A stretch of DNA of 64,000 nt from Hyphomicrobiaceae bacterium. Its GTDB lineage: Bacteria; Pseudomonadota; Alphaproteobacteria; Rhizobiales; Hyphomicrobiaceae. Location of the stretch: the NCBI GenBank assembly GCA_016793635.1, contig JAEUMD010000024.1:29993-93992 (forward strand), written 5' to 3'. Position 1 is the stretch's first letter, and every line of letters starts with the position of its first letter. Of this stretch, positions 44,220-54,399 are shown piece by piece. The notes beneath the pieces are model-generated. The model was given only the letters and a program-made list of their open reading frames with translations, made no database searches and was not told the DNA's origin. A program made the position numbers and the translations under genes.

Positions 44220-44291
44220 GCTCGGCCTCGTGCGGGGACACTGGCCCGACGAGCCTAGCACAGGGCCAAGCGAAGAACGCCAGTGCCCCGC

Positions 44292-45605
44292 CTACAGAAT
44301 GAATTTCGACAGGTCGGCATTGCGCGCGAGATCGCCCACCCGGGCCTCGACGAAGGCGGCGTCTATGCGGACCGTGCTGCCGGCGCGGTCGGAAGCGTCG
44401 AAGGAAATTTCCTCGAGGACCCGCTCGATAACCGTCTGGAGGCGGCGGGCGCCGATGTTCTCGACCGACGAGTTCACCGCGACCGCGGTGTCGGCCAGCG
44501 CATCGACGGCGTCGGGAGAGAATTCGAGCGTCACGCCTTCGGTCGCCATCAGGGCAACCGACTGTCTGATGAGGTTGGCCTCGGGCTCGGTGAGGATGCG
44601 GCGGAAATCGTCGCGGGTCAGTGCCTTCAGCTCGACGCGGATCGGCAGGCGGCCCTGCAGCTCCGGCAACAGGTCGGACGGCTTGGCGACGTGGAAGGCG
44701 CCCGAGGCGATGAACAGAACGTGGTCCGTCTTCACCGGCCCGTGCTTGGTCGCGACGGTCGTGCCTTCGATCAACGGCAGAAGATCGCGCTGCACGCCTT
44801 CGCGCGAAACGTCGGCGCCGCCGCGCGCGTTGTCCGACCGCGAGCAGATCTTGTCGATCTCGTCGAGAAACACGATGCCGTTGTTCTCGACCGCGCGGAT
44901 CGCCTCCGACGTGATCTGGTCGGAGTCGATCAGCTTGTCGCCCTCCTCCTGGATGAGCACGGCGTAGCTGTCGGCGACGGTGACCCGCCGCGGCTTCGTG
45001 CGGCCGCCGAACGCTTTACCCAGCATGTCCGAAATGTTGATCGCGCCCATCGATGCTCCCGGCATGCCCGGCACGTCGAACATCGGCAGCCCGCCGCCAC
45101 TTTCAGACACCTGGATCTCGATCTCCTTGTCGTTGAGCTCGCCCGCGCGCAGGCGACGGCGGAACGCCTCGCGCGTCGCCGGAGACGCGGTCGGCCCGAC
45201 CAGCGCATCGAGAACGCGCTCCTCCGCGCCCTTCTCCGCCTTGGCCTGGACCTCGCGGCGCTTCACATCACGCACCAGTCCGAGCGCCACCTCGACCAGA
45301 TCGCGGATGATCTGATCGACGTCGCGGCCGACATAGCCGACCTCGGTGAATTTGGTCGCCTCGACCTTGAGGAACGGCGCGCCGGCGAGTTTCGCCAGGC
45401 GGCGCGCGATCTCCGTCTTGCCGACGCCCGTCGGGCCGATCATCAGAATGTTCTTCGGCAGCACCTCGTCTTTCAGCTCCGGGGCGAGCTGCTGACGGCG
45501 CCAACGGTTCCTGAGCGCGATGGCGACGGAACGCTTTGCATCCGCCTGGCCGACGATGTGGCGATCGAGCTCGGAGACGATTTCGCGGGGAGAGAAATTG
45601 GTCAT
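44292..45605 (-). CDS. hslU: ATP-dependent protease ATPase subunit HslU
   Basis: A 437-residue AAA+ unfoldase that feeds proteins to the HslV peptidase. Walker [16 protein letters not shown] is near residue 60. Further on are [11 protein letters not shown], Walker B V-F-L-D-E-I-D-K, and a sensor segment in the C-terminal domain. The final residues L-S-K-F-I-L are the HslV-docking tail. A drug-efflux-type gene lies between it and hslV. Confidence 0.97.
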   Translation of the reverse strand: MTNFSPREIVSELDRHIVGQADAKRSVAIALRNRWRRQQLAPELKDEVLPKNILMIGPTGVGKTEIARRLAKLAGAPFLKVEATKFTEVGYVGRDVDQIIRDLVEVALGLVRDVKRREVQAKAEKGAEERVLDALVGPTASPATREAFRRRLRAGELNDKEIEIQVSESGGGLPMFDVPGMPGASMGAINISDMLGKAFGGRTKPRRVTVADSYAVLIQEEGDKLIDSDQITSEAIRAVENNGIVFLDEIDKICSRSDNARGGADVSREGVQRDLLPLIEGTTVATKHGPVKTDHVLFIASGAFHVAKPSDLLPELQGRLPIRVELKALTRDDFRRILTEPEANLIRQSVALMATEGVTLEFSPDAVDALADTAVAVNSSVENIGARRLQTVIERVLEEISFDASDRAGSTVRIDAAFVEARVGDLARNADLSKFIL

Positions 45606-45633
45606 TTCGGGCGGTGGTCCAGAGTTTTCGGCG

Positions 45634-45969
45634 TCAATCCGCCGAGGCGAGCTTCAGGCCCATGATCGAGCCGATGAGGATCGTGAGCAAGACGAGCCGA
45701 GAGGTGTTCGCCGGCTCCTCGTAGAAGGCGATGCCGATCAACGCGGTGCCGGCGGCGCCGATGCCGGTCCACGCGGCGTAGGCCGTGCCGAGCGGAATGC
45801 CCGCCAGCGACTTGTTGAGAAAGTAGAAGCTGGTGAGCCCGAGCGCGAAAAAAGCGACCGTCGGGCCGATGCGCGTCAGCCCGTCGGTGTAGCGGAACAC
45901 CGTGGTCGTTATGACCTCGAACGTGCCGGCGACAAGTAGGAAGAGCCAGGACAAGGTGGCCGTGCTCAT
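45634..45969 (-). CDS. Small multidrug resistance (SMR) family transporter
   Basis: A 111-residue protein with four membrane helices. The first helix contains the family Glu in L-L-V-A-G-T-F-E-V, and the second to third part reads [15 protein letters not shown] proteins form small dimers exporting cations or guanidinium against protons. It sits in the hslV-hslU operon, 28 bases from each neighbour, which is unexpected. Whether it is a Gdx-, EmrE- or SugE-type protein is not clear. Confidence 0.88.
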   Translation of the reverse strand: MSTATLSWLFLLVAGTFEVITTTVFRYTDGLTRIGPTVAFFALGLTSFYFLNKSLAGIPLGTAYAAWTGIGAAGTALIGIAFYEEPANTSRLVLLTILIGSIMGLKLASAD

Positions 45970-45997
45970 GCGGCGGCATCCTCACCGATCGGAAGCA

Positions 45998-46579
45998 TCA
46001 TCGCGTCGAGGCCATCTTCTCGATCAGCACGTTCTCGTTGGTATAGACGCAGATCTCGGCGGCGATCGTCATGGCGCGGCGCGCGATCTCCTCGGCGGTC
46101 AGCGGTTGGTCGGCGAGCGCGCGCGCGGCTGCGAGTGCGTAATTGCCGCCGGAGCCGATACCCATGATGTGGTCGGCGGGCTCCAGTACGTCGCCTGTTC
46201 CGGTGAGAACCAGGGTCGTCGTGGAATCGGCGACGATCATCATCGCCTCGAGCCGGCGCAGGTAGCGGTCGGTGCGCCAGTCCTTCGCCAGCTCCACCGC
46301 GGCGCGCATAAGCTGCCCGGGGTACTGCTCGAGCTTTGCTTCGAGCCGCTCGAACAGGGTGAAGGCGTCGGCCGTCGCGCCGGCGAAGCCGCCGATCACG
46401 TCGCCCTTGCCGAGGCGCCGGACCTTGCGGGCATTGGCCTTGATGATGGTCGGCCCGAGGCTCACCTGGCCGTCGCCGGCGACCACGACCTCGCCGGCCT
46501 TGCGCACGGTGAGGATGGTGGTGCCGTGCCAGGTCGGGATGCCGTCGCGGCTGAAGGAGGGGTGATCGGACTGTGTCAT
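45998..46579 (-). CDS. hslV: ATP-dependent protease peptidase subunit HslV
   Basis: A 193-residue threonine peptidase. The N-terminal nucleophile is probably Thr20 in H-G-T-T-I-L-T, exposed by processing. G-D-G-Q-V-S-L-G and [13 protein letters not shown] are conserved family segments. The ATG at 46579 gives a 19-residue propeptide, while the longer frame adds non-family residues. It is the first gene of hslV-SMR-hslU and diverges from hisB. Confidence 0.96.
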   Translation of the reverse strand: MTQSDHPSFSRDGIPTWHGTTILTVRKAGEVVVAGDGQVSLGPTIIKANARKVRRLGKGDVIGGFAGATADAFTLFERLEAKLEQYPGQLMRAAVELAKDWRTDRYLRRLEAMMIVADSTTTLVLTGTGDVLEPADHIMGIGSGGNYALAAARALADQPLTAEEIARRAMTIAAEICVYTNENVLIEKMASTR

Positions 46580-46728
46580 GCTCGATTTCGGGCTTGCTGT
46601 ACCAGAGTGAGATGGGAGCCGCTTGTCCCGGATCAAGACGAAAGCCGCGCCGGCATACTGGCAGCGGCCTGCCCAAGCTGATAAAGCCTTGATCCCACGA
46701 CGGCAAGAAACGACATGCGAGGGCGGAC

Positions 46729-47325
46729 GTGACGCGCAAGGCCACCATCGAGCGCAAGACCAAGGAGACGGAGATTACGGCGACGGTGAACCTCGACGGC
46801 ACCGGCGCCTATGATGTCTCCACCGGAATCGGTTTCCTGGACCACATGCTGGAGCAGCTCGCGCGCCATTCCCTCATCGACATCGCGTTGAAGGCCAAGG
46901 GCGATCTGCACATCGATTTCCACCATACGACGGAGGATTCGGGCATCGCGCTCGGTCAGGCGTTCGCCAAGGCGCTTGGCGACAAGGCGGGCATCGCCCG
47001 GTATGCGGACGTACATTTGCCGATGGACGAGACGATGACGCGCGTGGCCGTCGACGTATCCGGCCGCCCTTACCTCATCTGGGATGTCACGTTCACCCGC
47101 CCGAAGATCGGCGAAATGGACACGGAGCTATTCCGCGAGTGGTTCCAGGCATTCGCGCAGAACGCCGGGATCACGCTGCATGTCGCGAACCTTTACGGTG
47201 AAAACAACCACCACATCGCCGAGACGTGCTTCAAGGGGTTGGCACGCGCATTGCGTCTAGCAGTAGGCCTCGATCCGAGGCAGGCTGGCCGCGTGCCATC
47301 AACCAAAGGGACGCTCAACGGATGA
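46729..47325 (+). CDS. hisB: Imidazoleglycerol-phosphate dehydratase
   Basis: A 198-residue manganese enzyme of histidine synthesis. It has [12 protein letters not shown] and [11 protein letters not shown], the two metal-binding motifs. It starts with GTG at 46729 after GCGAGGGCGG. The start of the DUF2628 gene overlaps its stop. It is divergent from hslV. Confidence 0.96.
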   Translation: MTRKATIERKTKETEITATVNLDGTGAYDVSTGIGFLDHMLEQLARHSLIDIALKAKGDLHIDFHHTTEDSGIALGQAFAKALGDKAGIARYADVHLPMDETMTRVAVDVSGRPYLIWDVTFTRPKIGEMDTELFREWFQAFAQNAGITLHVANLYGENNHHIAETCFKGLARALRLAVGLDPRQAGRVPSTKGTLNG

Positions 47326-47837
47326 TCGTGACGATCTGGCCCTTCCAGAGCTCGAGGCGTATGTCCGCCTATACCGTTCACGAGCCGCCGAATCCGGCGA
47401 TCGACCGTATCGACCGGGCCGAGGCCATGGTTTTCCTGAAGGACGGCTTCAGTTGGGTCGCGTTTGCGACCGGGCCGGTTTGGCTGCTCGCCAATCGCTT
47501 GTGGCTCGGCTTCGCGGGTTACGCCGCGACATCGGCGGCAGTCGTCGCCGCAGCGAGCGTGCTCGACGTCGACATCGGGTGGATCGTCCTCGCCATCGTC
47601 GGCTTGCATGCGGTGGTCGGTTACGAGGCGCACCCGCTCCAGGTCGCCGCGCTCGAGCAGCGCGGCTGGAACATGGTCGGCTCGGTGATGGGCGCGAGCG
47701 AGACAGAATGCGAGCGCCGCTTCTTCGAGGGCTGGCTGCCGACGCAACAGCCGCTGCGCAAGCTGGCCGAAACGGTGCCCGCCGCATCGCAACCCGAGGC
47801 GCCTCGCACGGCCCGCCTCGCGTTCTGGCGGCGTTGA
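47322..47837 (+). CDS. DUF2628-family membrane protein in the his operon
   Basis: A 171-residue protein with a cytoplasmic start containing [11 protein letters not shown], then three hydrophobic helices and a soluble tail. The overlap with hisB (ATGA) shows translational coupling. DUF2628 genes between hisB and hisH are a known Hyphomicrobiales feature; their role in the pathway is unknown. Confidence 0.85.
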   Translation: MIVTIWPFQSSRRMSAYTVHEPPNPAIDRIDRAEAMVFLKDGFSWVAFATGPVWLLANRLWLGFAGYAATSAAVVAAASVLDVDIGWIVLAIVGLHAVVGYEAHPLQVAALEQRGWNMVGSVMGASETECERRFFEGWLPTQQPLRKLAETVPAASQPEAPRTARLAFWRR

Positions 47838-48007
47838 ACCGCCGCCCGGGTTTGGCGCACAGGGGGCCTGGTTGCTAGTGGCCCCTTGTGTTCGCTATGT
47901 AGTCGCGTCCTTGTGCCCGCGCCCGGTTGAGCGCGCCAGCCGAGGTGGCCGTTCGCGGTGATGCGCGTCGGCCCGGTCGCCGCTACAACGCGAAAGAACA
48001 CGGCTCC

Positions 48008-48661
48008 ATGCAGCGCGTCGCCATTATCGATTACGGCTCCGGAAACCTGCACTCCGCCGCCAAGGCGTTCGAGCGCGCCGCGCGTGAGAGCGGGGCGAAC
48101 GCCGAGATCGTCGTGACGAGTGATCCAAGGGCGGTTGCCGCCGCCGATCGCGTCGTGCTGCCGGGTGTCGGCGCCTACGCCGACTGCAAGGGCGGTCTCG
48201 AGGCCGTGCCCGGAATGCGCGAGGCTCTGGAAGAGAGCGTGCGCGGCAAGGGCCGGCCGTTCCTCGGCATCTGCGTCGGCATGCAGCTCATGGCGACGCG
48301 CGGCCTCGAACATGGTGTGACCCAGGGCCTCGGCTGGATCGCGGGCGAGGTTCGACACATCACGCCGTCAGACCCCGCGCTGAAGATTCCGCATATGGGT
48401 TGGAACACGCTCAACGTCGTGACGCCGCATGCACTTCTGGAAGGCATCGCGACAGGTCCGGACGGGCTGCACGCCTATTTCGTGCATTCCTATCATCTCG
48501 TCGCGGCGAGCGACGCGGACGTGGTGGCGCGCACCGATTACGGCGGCCCGATCACGGCGATGGTCGCAAAAGGCAATCTGGCTGGCACCCAGTTCCACCC
48601 CGAAAAGAGCCAGACCCTTGGCCTCAAGCTCATTGCGAATTTCTTGCGGTGGCAAGTCTGA
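48008..48661 (+). CDS. hisH: Imidazole glycerol phosphate synthase glutaminase subunit
   Basis: A 217-residue class-I glutamine amidotransferase. The nucleophile is Cys89 in L-G-I-C-V-G-M-Q, with His197 and Glu199 in F-H-P-E-K-S. It supplies ammonia to HisF. The ATG at 48008 begins [13 protein letters not shown], the family start. hisA and hisF do not follow, as they usually do; the next gene is unrelated and on the other strand. Confidence 0.96.
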   Translation: MQRVAIIDYGSGNLHSAAKAFERAARESGANAEIVVTSDPRAVAAADRVVLPGVGAYADCKGGLEAVPGMREALEESVRGKGRPFLGICVGMQLMATRGLEHGVTQGLGWIAGEVRHITPSDPALKIPHMGWNTLNVVTPHALLEGIATGPDGLHAYFVHSYHLVAASDADVVARTDYGGPITAMVAKGNLAGTQFHPEKSQTLGLKLIANFLRWQV

Positions 48662-48723
48662 TCGCTATTGCGCCTTGCCAACCCAGGCTTGGGGAGCTGG
48701 TGGAGTCTCCGGGAGCGCCCGAA

Positions 48724-49947
48724 CTAGGCAGAGCCGGCCAAGTCTGCAGCTTGTTTCTTACTCGCGGGCCACAGCAGCACCACGACGGTGGCGAAGCACA
48801 ACGCCAGCAGCGCGCCAATCGTATAGATGCTCGCGCCCGAACCCAGCACGCGCACGAAGATCGCCGTGACCACGCTGTACTTGAGCACGGCGACGACACC
48901 CGCGATCGCGCTCATCATCTTGCCGATGGCTTCGACCTCCTTGTTTCGCCGGCGATAGAAGAACAGAACCAATAACAGGGCCCAGATCCCGAATGCCAAG
49001 CTGACGATCGGCATCATGAGGCTGAACGTGCCGCGTCCGCCGGTCCCGAACAATGCCCCCGTCGATTGTACGAACGCTTGCGACAACAACGGGAACAGCA
49101 GCACGGTCGCCGCCCCGATGATTACAGAGAGCTCGATCCGGGACATAGTGCGGGGATAGTGCTGTTGAATGGTTTTCTGCCGAGAGACGAGCTGGACCCC
49201 GATGAACAGCAGCACGAGCAGGAAGAATACATTCAGCGGCAAAATCCAGGCACGCACCTTGGCCAGAAGCGAACGCTGCTCGGGGACGCTATACAGCGAG
49301 CTGATCTTGGCGCTCAGCCGCTCTTGCGCCCGGCAACACTCGGCGTCCGTCTGCAAAATCGGAGATTGGGACAAGGGCGTCGAGGCAAAGCAGAAGCGCT
49401 TGCTCTCACGCTCGAGTTTCGACTCCAGCAACGTGTCATGACCGCAGTCGCGAACGAAATCGGCCAAACCGAGCCGGGCCTGACTGACCTCGCGCAGATT
49501 GCGCAAGGCAAGCAGCGCGGGCATCCGTTCGCACTGGCCCGACTTTGCGCAGCCGGCGGCTTCACCCTGGTCTGCTTGCAGCGTCGCCGGCGACAGCTCC
49601 CAGATGGAGCGCTTGGGGCTTTCCAGCAGGTTCGCGGCGATAAGATGGGAAAGGCCGGCGATGACCAACGCGCCGAGCGCAAACCGCAACTTTCCGTACC
49701 GGATGTGCCACCAGTAGAGGTCCAAGATGGCGCACGAAGGGACATAGAAGGCGACGAGAGCAACGATGCCAAGCGTCGGAAAGAAAAGGAACAGGTGGCT
49801 GTCCATCGTGACGAAGTCGAGCCAGCCAGTATCGCGGAACTCATAAGCTAGTACCGCGGTCGTCGTCAGGAACGACAAGCCCAGGCAAAGGAAGACGAGA
49901 AAGACGAATACACGTGCGGAAATGGAGAATTCGCTCGACGGTGGCAT
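48724..49947 (-). CDS. Multi-pass membrane protein of unknown function
   Basis: A 407-residue protein with about three membrane segments near the N-terminus, a periplasmic-like loop of about 110 residues with six cysteines (roughly residues 130-210), and four or five more helices at the C-terminus. The cysteines could form disulfides outside the cytoplasm. No family recognised. It stands where hisA and hisF would be expected, convergent with hisH. Confidence 0.65.
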   Translation of the reverse strand: MPPSSEFSISARVFVFLVFLCLGLSFLTTTAVLAYEFRDTGWLDFVTMDSHLFLFFPTLGIVALVAFYVPSCAILDLYWWHIRYGKLRFALGALVIAGLSHLIAANLLESPKRSIWELSPATLQADQGEAAGCAKSGQCERMPALLALRNLREVSQARLGLADFVRDCGHDTLLESKLERESKRFCFASTPLSQSPILQTDAECCRAQERLSAKISSLYSVPEQRSLLAKVRAWILPLNVFFLLVLLFIGVQLVSRQKTIQQHYPRTMSRIELSVIIGAATVLLFPLLSQAFVQSTGALFGTGGRGTFSLMMPIVSLAFGIWALLLVLFFYRRRNKEVEAIGKMMSAIAGVVAVLKYSVVTAIFVRVLGSGASIYTIGALLALCFATVVVLLWPASKKQAADLAGSA

Positions 49948-50160
49948 GGGCGAACTCGGCTACGCTGGTTGACTGCACAAAGCGGCCAACAAGTCCTAGT
50001 TGCTAACGTGAGAGAAAGGAAGCGCTCGCATCCAAGGACTTGGGCGTTGGCGCATTTGTGTTACAGCGCGCCGCGCAATTCCGATCGTCTGCGGTCGGGG
50101 AAAGGCAGTGAGGTGTGCGAGCAAGGTCGCCGGCGGCAACCCGCAGAAGAGTGGAAATCC

Positions 50161-50188
50161 CCCTCTCCCCGTCGAACCGGGGAGAGGG
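50161..50188. repeat. Palindromic intergenic repeat (REP-like)
   Basis: CCCTCTCCCC and GGGGAGAGGG, a perfect 10-bp palindrome with an eight-base loop, lying just downstream of folD. Palindromes of this kind are scattered between genes in many Hyphomicrobiales genomes. It could also help end folD transcription. Confidence 0.5.
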
Positions 50189-50213
50189 AGGTGAAGTGGG
50201 GCACGCCGGCAAT

Positions 50214-51098
50214 TCAACCGAGCGCCGGGATGTTCTTCTGGATCAGCGCGGCCTCGACGGTGTTCTTGAGCAGGCAGGCGATCGTCATCGGGCCGACGCC
50301 GCCCGGCACAGGCGTAATGGCACCGGCCACCGCCGCGCAGCTCGCATAATCGCAATCGCCGACCAGCTTGGTCTTGCCGTCGCCCTTCGGCACGCGGTTG
50401 ATGCCGACGTCGATGACGATGGCGCCCGGCTTGATCCAATCGCCCTTGACGAACTCGGGGATGCCGACGGCGGCGACGACGAGATCGGCGCGGCGGACGA
50501 CGCCCGGCAGGTCCTTGGTGCGCGAGTGCGCCACGGTCACCGTGCAGCTCTGCGCGAGTAGCAGAGACGCCATCGGCTTGCCGACGATGTTCGAACGGCC
50601 GATCACCACCGCGTCGAGCCCCGCGAGCTTCGGCGCCACGGTCTGCGCCAGGATCAGCGAGCCGGTCGGCGTGCAGGGCACGAGCGAGCGTGCGCCGATC
50701 CACAGGCGGCCGACGTTGACGGGATGGAAGCCGTCGACGTCCTTGTCGGGGTCGATGGCGTTCAGCACCTTTTCGGAGTTGATGTGCTTCGGCAGCGGAA
50801 GCTGCACCAGGATGCCGTTGACGGCCGGGTCCTTGTTGAGCTTGTCGACGAGGGCCAGCAGATCGGCCTCAGCCGTTTCGGCGGGAAGCTTGTGCTCGAA
50901 GGAGAGCATGCCCGTCTCGACCGTCTGCTCGGCCTTGTTCTTGACGTAGACCTTGCTCGCCGGGTCTTCGCCGACCAGAACCACCGCCAGCCCCGGCACG
51001 AAGCCGTGCTCGGCCTTGAGGCGCTTGACGTCCGCCGCCACCTTGGCGCGGACATCGGCCGCGATCGCCTTGCCGTCGATGATTTTCGCGTCAGCCAT
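50214..51098 (-). CDS. folD: Bifunctional methylene-THF dehydrogenase/cyclohydrolase
   Basis: A 294-residue enzyme interconverting 5,10-methylene- and 10-formyl-tetrahydrofolate. It shows Y-V-K-N-K with the catalytic Lys, the Q-L-P-L-P motif, [11 protein letters not shown] for NADP, and [10 protein letters not shown] near the end. Standard length, and the start [10 protein letters not shown] is typical. Confidence 0.97.
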   Translation of the reverse strand: MADAKIIDGKAIAADVRAKVAADVKRLKAEHGFVPGLAVVLVGEDPASKVYVKNKAEQTVETGMLSFEHKLPAETAEADLLALVDKLNKDPAVNGILVQLPLPKHINSEKVLNAIDPDKDVDGFHPVNVGRLWIGARSLVPCTPTGSLILAQTVAPKLAGLDAVVIGRSNIVGKPMASLLLAQSCTVTVAHSRTKDLPGVVRRADLVVAAVGIPEFVKGDWIKPGAIVIDVGINRVPKGDGKTKLVGDCDYASCAAVAGAITPVPGGVGPMTIACLLKNTVEAALIQKNIPALG

Positions 51099-51205
51099 GG
51101 GTATTTCCCTCCATTGTTATCGGCCCGCCGGGCCTGTTCTTGGTTCGTCGAGGTGTCGCGGCTGCTTCTCTTAAACGAAAGTAGTCAACCCGTGCAGATG
51201 CCTTC

Positions 51206-51523
51206 TCACAGACCGAGCAAATCCTCCATGCGCCGTGTGAGCGCAGCCGCATCGCCGCGGACGGCGAGAGATTTGATCCGCGACTTCCCGCCCGTGACGA
51301 GAGACACGGTGCCTTTCGCCACGCCGAGCCAGTCCGCGACGAGGCGCGTGACGGCCTCGTTCGCCGCTCCATCCGCCGGTAGCGCTCGCACGCGCGCCTT
51401 GAGCGCCGCGCCCTCCGCCGTATCCTCCAGGCCATCGACGCTGTCCTTCGACGACTTCGGCGTCAACCGCACGCGCAGCACGACGCCATCGGGCGTCACG
51501 CGCCACGGCCGTTGCGGGTCCAT
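51206..51523 (-). CDS. DUF167-family protein (YggU-like)
   Basis: A 105-residue protein with L-R-V-R-L-T-P-K-S-S-K-D near the start, then V-R-A-L-P-A-D-G-A-A-N-E-A-V and G-G-K-S-R-I-K, the family signature. Function unknown. It overlaps the stop of the YggT-like gene, and the pair is widely conserved. Confidence 0.85.
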   Translation of the reverse strand: MDPQRPWRVTPDGVVLRVRLTPKSSKDSVDGLEDTAEGAALKARVRALPADGAANEAVTRLVADWLGVAKGTVSLVTGGKSRIKSLAVRGDAAALTRRMEDLLGL

Positions 51524-51813
51524 CAAACCAGCATTCGATAGAGGTTCGGCAGGACGACCTGCTGCACAAACTGGAGGGCCAGGAGCAGAATGATCGGCGA
51601 GATGTCGATGCCGCCGAGGTCCGGCATCAGCCGGCGTATGGGCGCCAGCGCAGGCTCCGTCACGGCTTGAAGGAAGTTCCAGATTGCCCGCGCCGCTTGA
51701 TTGTACGGGTTGATGATCCCGAATCCGATGAGCCAGCTCAGAATGACGCTGGCGATGATCAGGAAGATATAGGCGCTGATGAGCTGGCTGATGAAGCTGA
51801 AGAGTTCGGTCAT
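51523..51813 (-). CDS. YggT-family membrane protein
   Basis: A 96-residue protein with two membrane regions. The family segments F-L-I-I-A-S-V-I-L-S-W-L and P-I-R-R-L-M-P-D-L-G-G-I-D-I-S-P-I are both present. The ATG at 51813 gives the usual length. It is linked by overlap to the DUF167 gene. Envelope or osmotic roles have been proposed for the family. Confidence 0.88.
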   Translation of the reverse strand: MTELFSFISQLISAYIFLIIASVILSWLIGFGIINPYNQAARAIWNFLQAVTEPALAPIRRLMPDLGGIDISPIILLLALQFVQQVVLPNLYRMLV

Positions 51814-51995
51814 GTCGCCTCTGAGGGGGAAACCGGCTGGACGACGTGTACCGTTCCGTTCCCGGTGCGGCAAGGGGCTGGCGAAAGTACAGGGCGCAAG
51901 TGGTTGTTGAACGGCGCCAAAGTGTTCTAGCCCCGGCCTTGGGGTAGTATCCTTCCAGACGGTTGCCATGGTGCAACCGAGGGTACGGGGCACAC

Positions 51996-52895
51996 ATGGC
52001 CGAGAAGCACACCTATCTGACGACACGGGAGGTCGCGGATCTGCTGCGGCTCAAGGAGCGCAAGGTCTACGACCTCGTCGCCGAAGGCGATATTCCCTTC
52101 ATCAAGGCGACCGGGAAGCTGCTTTTTCCGCGCGATCTGGTGGAAGCCTGGCTCGCCCGCAATCTCGAGGTGAAGTCGGGCCGGGAAAGCCTTGTGGAGC
52201 GCCCCCCCATCGTCGCCGGCAGCCACGATCCCCTGCTCGATTGGGCGTTGCGCGAGGCCGAGACGGGACTTGCCGTCGCGTTCGGCGGCAGTCTCGACGG
52301 GCTCCGGCGCATGGCTAAGGCGGAGGCCGTTTTTACTGGCACGCATCTCGCGTCAGAAAACCTTCCGGTCGGCCAATCGTGGAACGTCGAGCATGTCCGC
52401 CGCCAGCTCGCCGGTCAGCCGGTCGTCGTCGTGGAGTTCGCGCGCCGGGTGCAGGGCCTCATCGTGCCACCCGACAACCCTCTCGGCCTTAAGAGTGCCG
52501 CAAGCTTGAAGCGGCGCCGGGTCATCGGCCGTCAGCGCGAAGCGGGATCGTTCGTCCTGCTCGAGCGGCTGCTGGAGGATGCCGGCCTCAAGCTCTCGGA
52601 CTTGGCGCTGGTGCCCACGCCCGCGCGTACGGAAGCGGACGTGGCCGCGGCAGTGGCGGAAGGGCTGGCGGACGCTGGACTAGCCATCGATGCGGTGGCG
52701 CGCCAGTACCGGCTCGGCTTCGTGCCGCTTGTCGAGGAGCGCTACGATCTCGTCGTCTGGCGCCGCTCCGCGTTCGAGCGGCCGTTCCAGGCGCTGATGG
52801 CGTTCGGGCGGACGCGGGCTTTCATCGAGCGAGCCGCGCAGCTCGGTGGCTATGACGTCTCGGGCTTCGGCACGGTGCATTACAACGGGCCCTGA
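51996..52895 (+). CDS. Excisionase-like HTH fused to a PBP-like domain
   Basis: A 299-residue protein. Residues 7-50 are a MerR/excisionase-type helix-turn-helix (T-T-R-E-V-A-D-L-L-R-L-K-E-R-K-V-Y-D-L-V and a wing). The rest is a periplasmic-binding-protein-like domain with G-G-S-L-D-G-L near residue 95 and Q-Y-R-L-G-F-V-P near 235. Such proteins are regulators, often of molybdate or unknown small ligands. The ATG at 51996 is chosen because the HTH begins at once. Confidence 0.8.
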   Translation: MAEKHTYLTTREVADLLRLKERKVYDLVAEGDIPFIKATGKLLFPRDLVEAWLARNLEVKSGRESLVERPPIVAGSHDPLLDWALREAETGLAVAFGGSLDGLRRMAKAEAVFTGTHLASENLPVGQSWNVEHVRRQLAGQPVVVVEFARRVQGLIVPPDNPLGLKSAASLKRRRVIGRQREAGSFVLLERLLEDAGLKLSDLALVPTPARTEADVAAAVAEGLADAGLAIDAVARQYRLGFVPLVEERYDLVVWRRSAFERPFQALMAFGRTRAFIERAAQLGGYDVSGFGTVHYNGP

Positions 52896-53037
52896 TGCCT
52901 GTCGCAGCAATGTGCGCCGGCCCGCCTGCCGCTCGAAGAAATAGCCAAATGACCGCGGTCAAGATTGGCCTTTCGCGAAAGTCGAGGTAGGTAGAAACGC
53001 GCGGGCGAGGATGCCACCGCGTTCAGGGGAGCATGCG

Positions 53038-54300
53038 ATGAATCCGACCTCGATCGAGCTGGTGGCGACAATCATTTTCGCCATCGCGATTTTGCACACG
53101 TTTTCAACGAAGTATTTCGAGCATCTGGCGCACAAGAGCACCCATCACGCGGGCCTTTGGCACCTGCTCGGCGAGGTCGAGGCGGTATTCGGATTCTGGG
53201 CGATGACACTCCTCGCCGTCATGGCGGTGATGGCGTCCAAGTCCGAAGCCCTGACGTATCTCGAGGCACGCAATTTCACCGAGCCCGCGTTCGTGTTCGT
53301 CATCATGGTCATCGCGGCCAGCCGACCGATCATCGATCTCGCCGGCGCGTCACTTACGTTTGCGGCCCGGCTCATCCCGCTCGAGCGTGCCACCGCCTAC
53401 TATTTCGTCGTCCTCTCGGTTGGGCCGTTGCTCGGCTCGTTCATCACCGAGCCCGCGGCGATGACATTGTCGGCGCTGCTGCTGCGCGAGCGCTACTACA
53501 ACAAAGGAGCGCCATCCAAATTCCTCTACGGCACGCTCGGCGTGCTGTTCGTCAACATCTCCATCGGCGGCACCCTGACGCCCTATGCGGCGCCCCCCGT
53601 GCTGATGGTTGCCGAGAAGTGGGGCTGGGACATCGGTTTCATGTTGCACACCTTCGGTTGGAAGGCTGCACTCGCCGTCACCATCAATGCCGCGTTCGCT
53701 ACCTACTTGTTCCGCGAGCACCTCGCAGGGGTGAAGACGATGTCGGCCGAGCTGGCGCGCATCGACGTTCCGATATTCGTCATCCTGGCGCACCTGCTGT
53801 TCCTTGTCGGCGTGGTCGTGACCAATCACCATCCGTTCGTGTTCGCGGCCATCTTCCTGCTGTTCCTGGGTTTCACCGAAGCCTACCAGAAGTATCAAAA
53901 GCGCCTGATCCTGCGCGAGGGTCTGATGGTCGGCTTCTTCCTCGCGGGACTGGTCGTGCTCGGCGGTTTGCAGAAGTGGTGGTTGCAGCCGACGCTGTCG
54001 AGCCTCTCGCCGACCATGCTCTACTATGGATCGACGGCGCTCACCGCCATCACGGACAACGCGGCGCTGACTTATCTCGGCTCGCTTGTCGACGGCACCA
54101 ACGCGGAGTTCCGCTACGCACTCGTAGCCGGTGCGGTGACCGGCGGCGGCCTAACGGTAATCGCGAATGCGCCCAATCCGGCAGGCTTCGCGCTGCTGCG
54201 TGACAGCTTCGAGGATGGCGCGATCAGCGCGCTCGGGTTGTTCCTGGCGGCGCTACCGCCGACCATCGTGGCGATACTGGCGTTCCAGCTTCTTCCGTGA
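53038..54300 (+). CDS. Putative Na+/H+ antiporter (PF07399-type)
   Basis: A 420-residue protein with about eleven membrane helices. H-T-F-S-T-K-Y-F-E and H-L-L-G-E-V-E-A-V-F-G-F-W lie near the start, E-P-A-A-M-T-L-S-A near the middle, and T-D-N-A-A-L-T-Y-L-G near the end. These are the features of the putative sodium/proton antiporter family. It would use the proton gradient to export Na+. No partner genes are near. Confidence 0.8.
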   Translation: MNPTSIELVATIIFAIAILHTFSTKYFEHLAHKSTHHAGLWHLLGEVEAVFGFWAMTLLAVMAVMASKSEALTYLEARNFTEPAFVFVIMVIAASRPIIDLAGASLTFAARLIPLERATAYYFVVLSVGPLLGSFITEPAAMTLSALLLRERYYNKGAPSKFLYGTLGVLFVNISIGGTLTPYAAPPVLMVAEKWGWDIGFMLHTFGWKAALAVTINAAFATYLFREHLAGVKTMSAELARIDVPIFVILAHLLFLVGVVVTNHHPFVFAAIFLLFLGFTEAYQKYQKRLILREGLMVGFFLAGLVVLGGLQKWWLQPTLSSLSPTMLYYGSTALTAITDNAALTYLGSLVDGTNAEFRYALVAGAVTGGGLTVIANAPNPAGFALLRDSFEDGAISALGLFLAALPPTIVAILAFQLLP

Positions 54301-54399
54301 CTTGCAGCTTCGGGCGAGAGCACGCCGGAGAAGGCTGCGCTACGCTCGCCCGAAGCGCATGGCCGGCGGGTGCAGCGGGCATGGATTAGAGAGGGAAAT

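Noticed and set aside
42282-44258. A 658-residue plus-strand open frame
   Set aside because: Antisense to the cNMP-patatin gene, which has catalytic motifs. The frame is His/Arg/Ala-rich without any motif.
44283-45665. A 460-residue plus-strand open frame
   Set aside because: Antisense to hslU, a clear family member.
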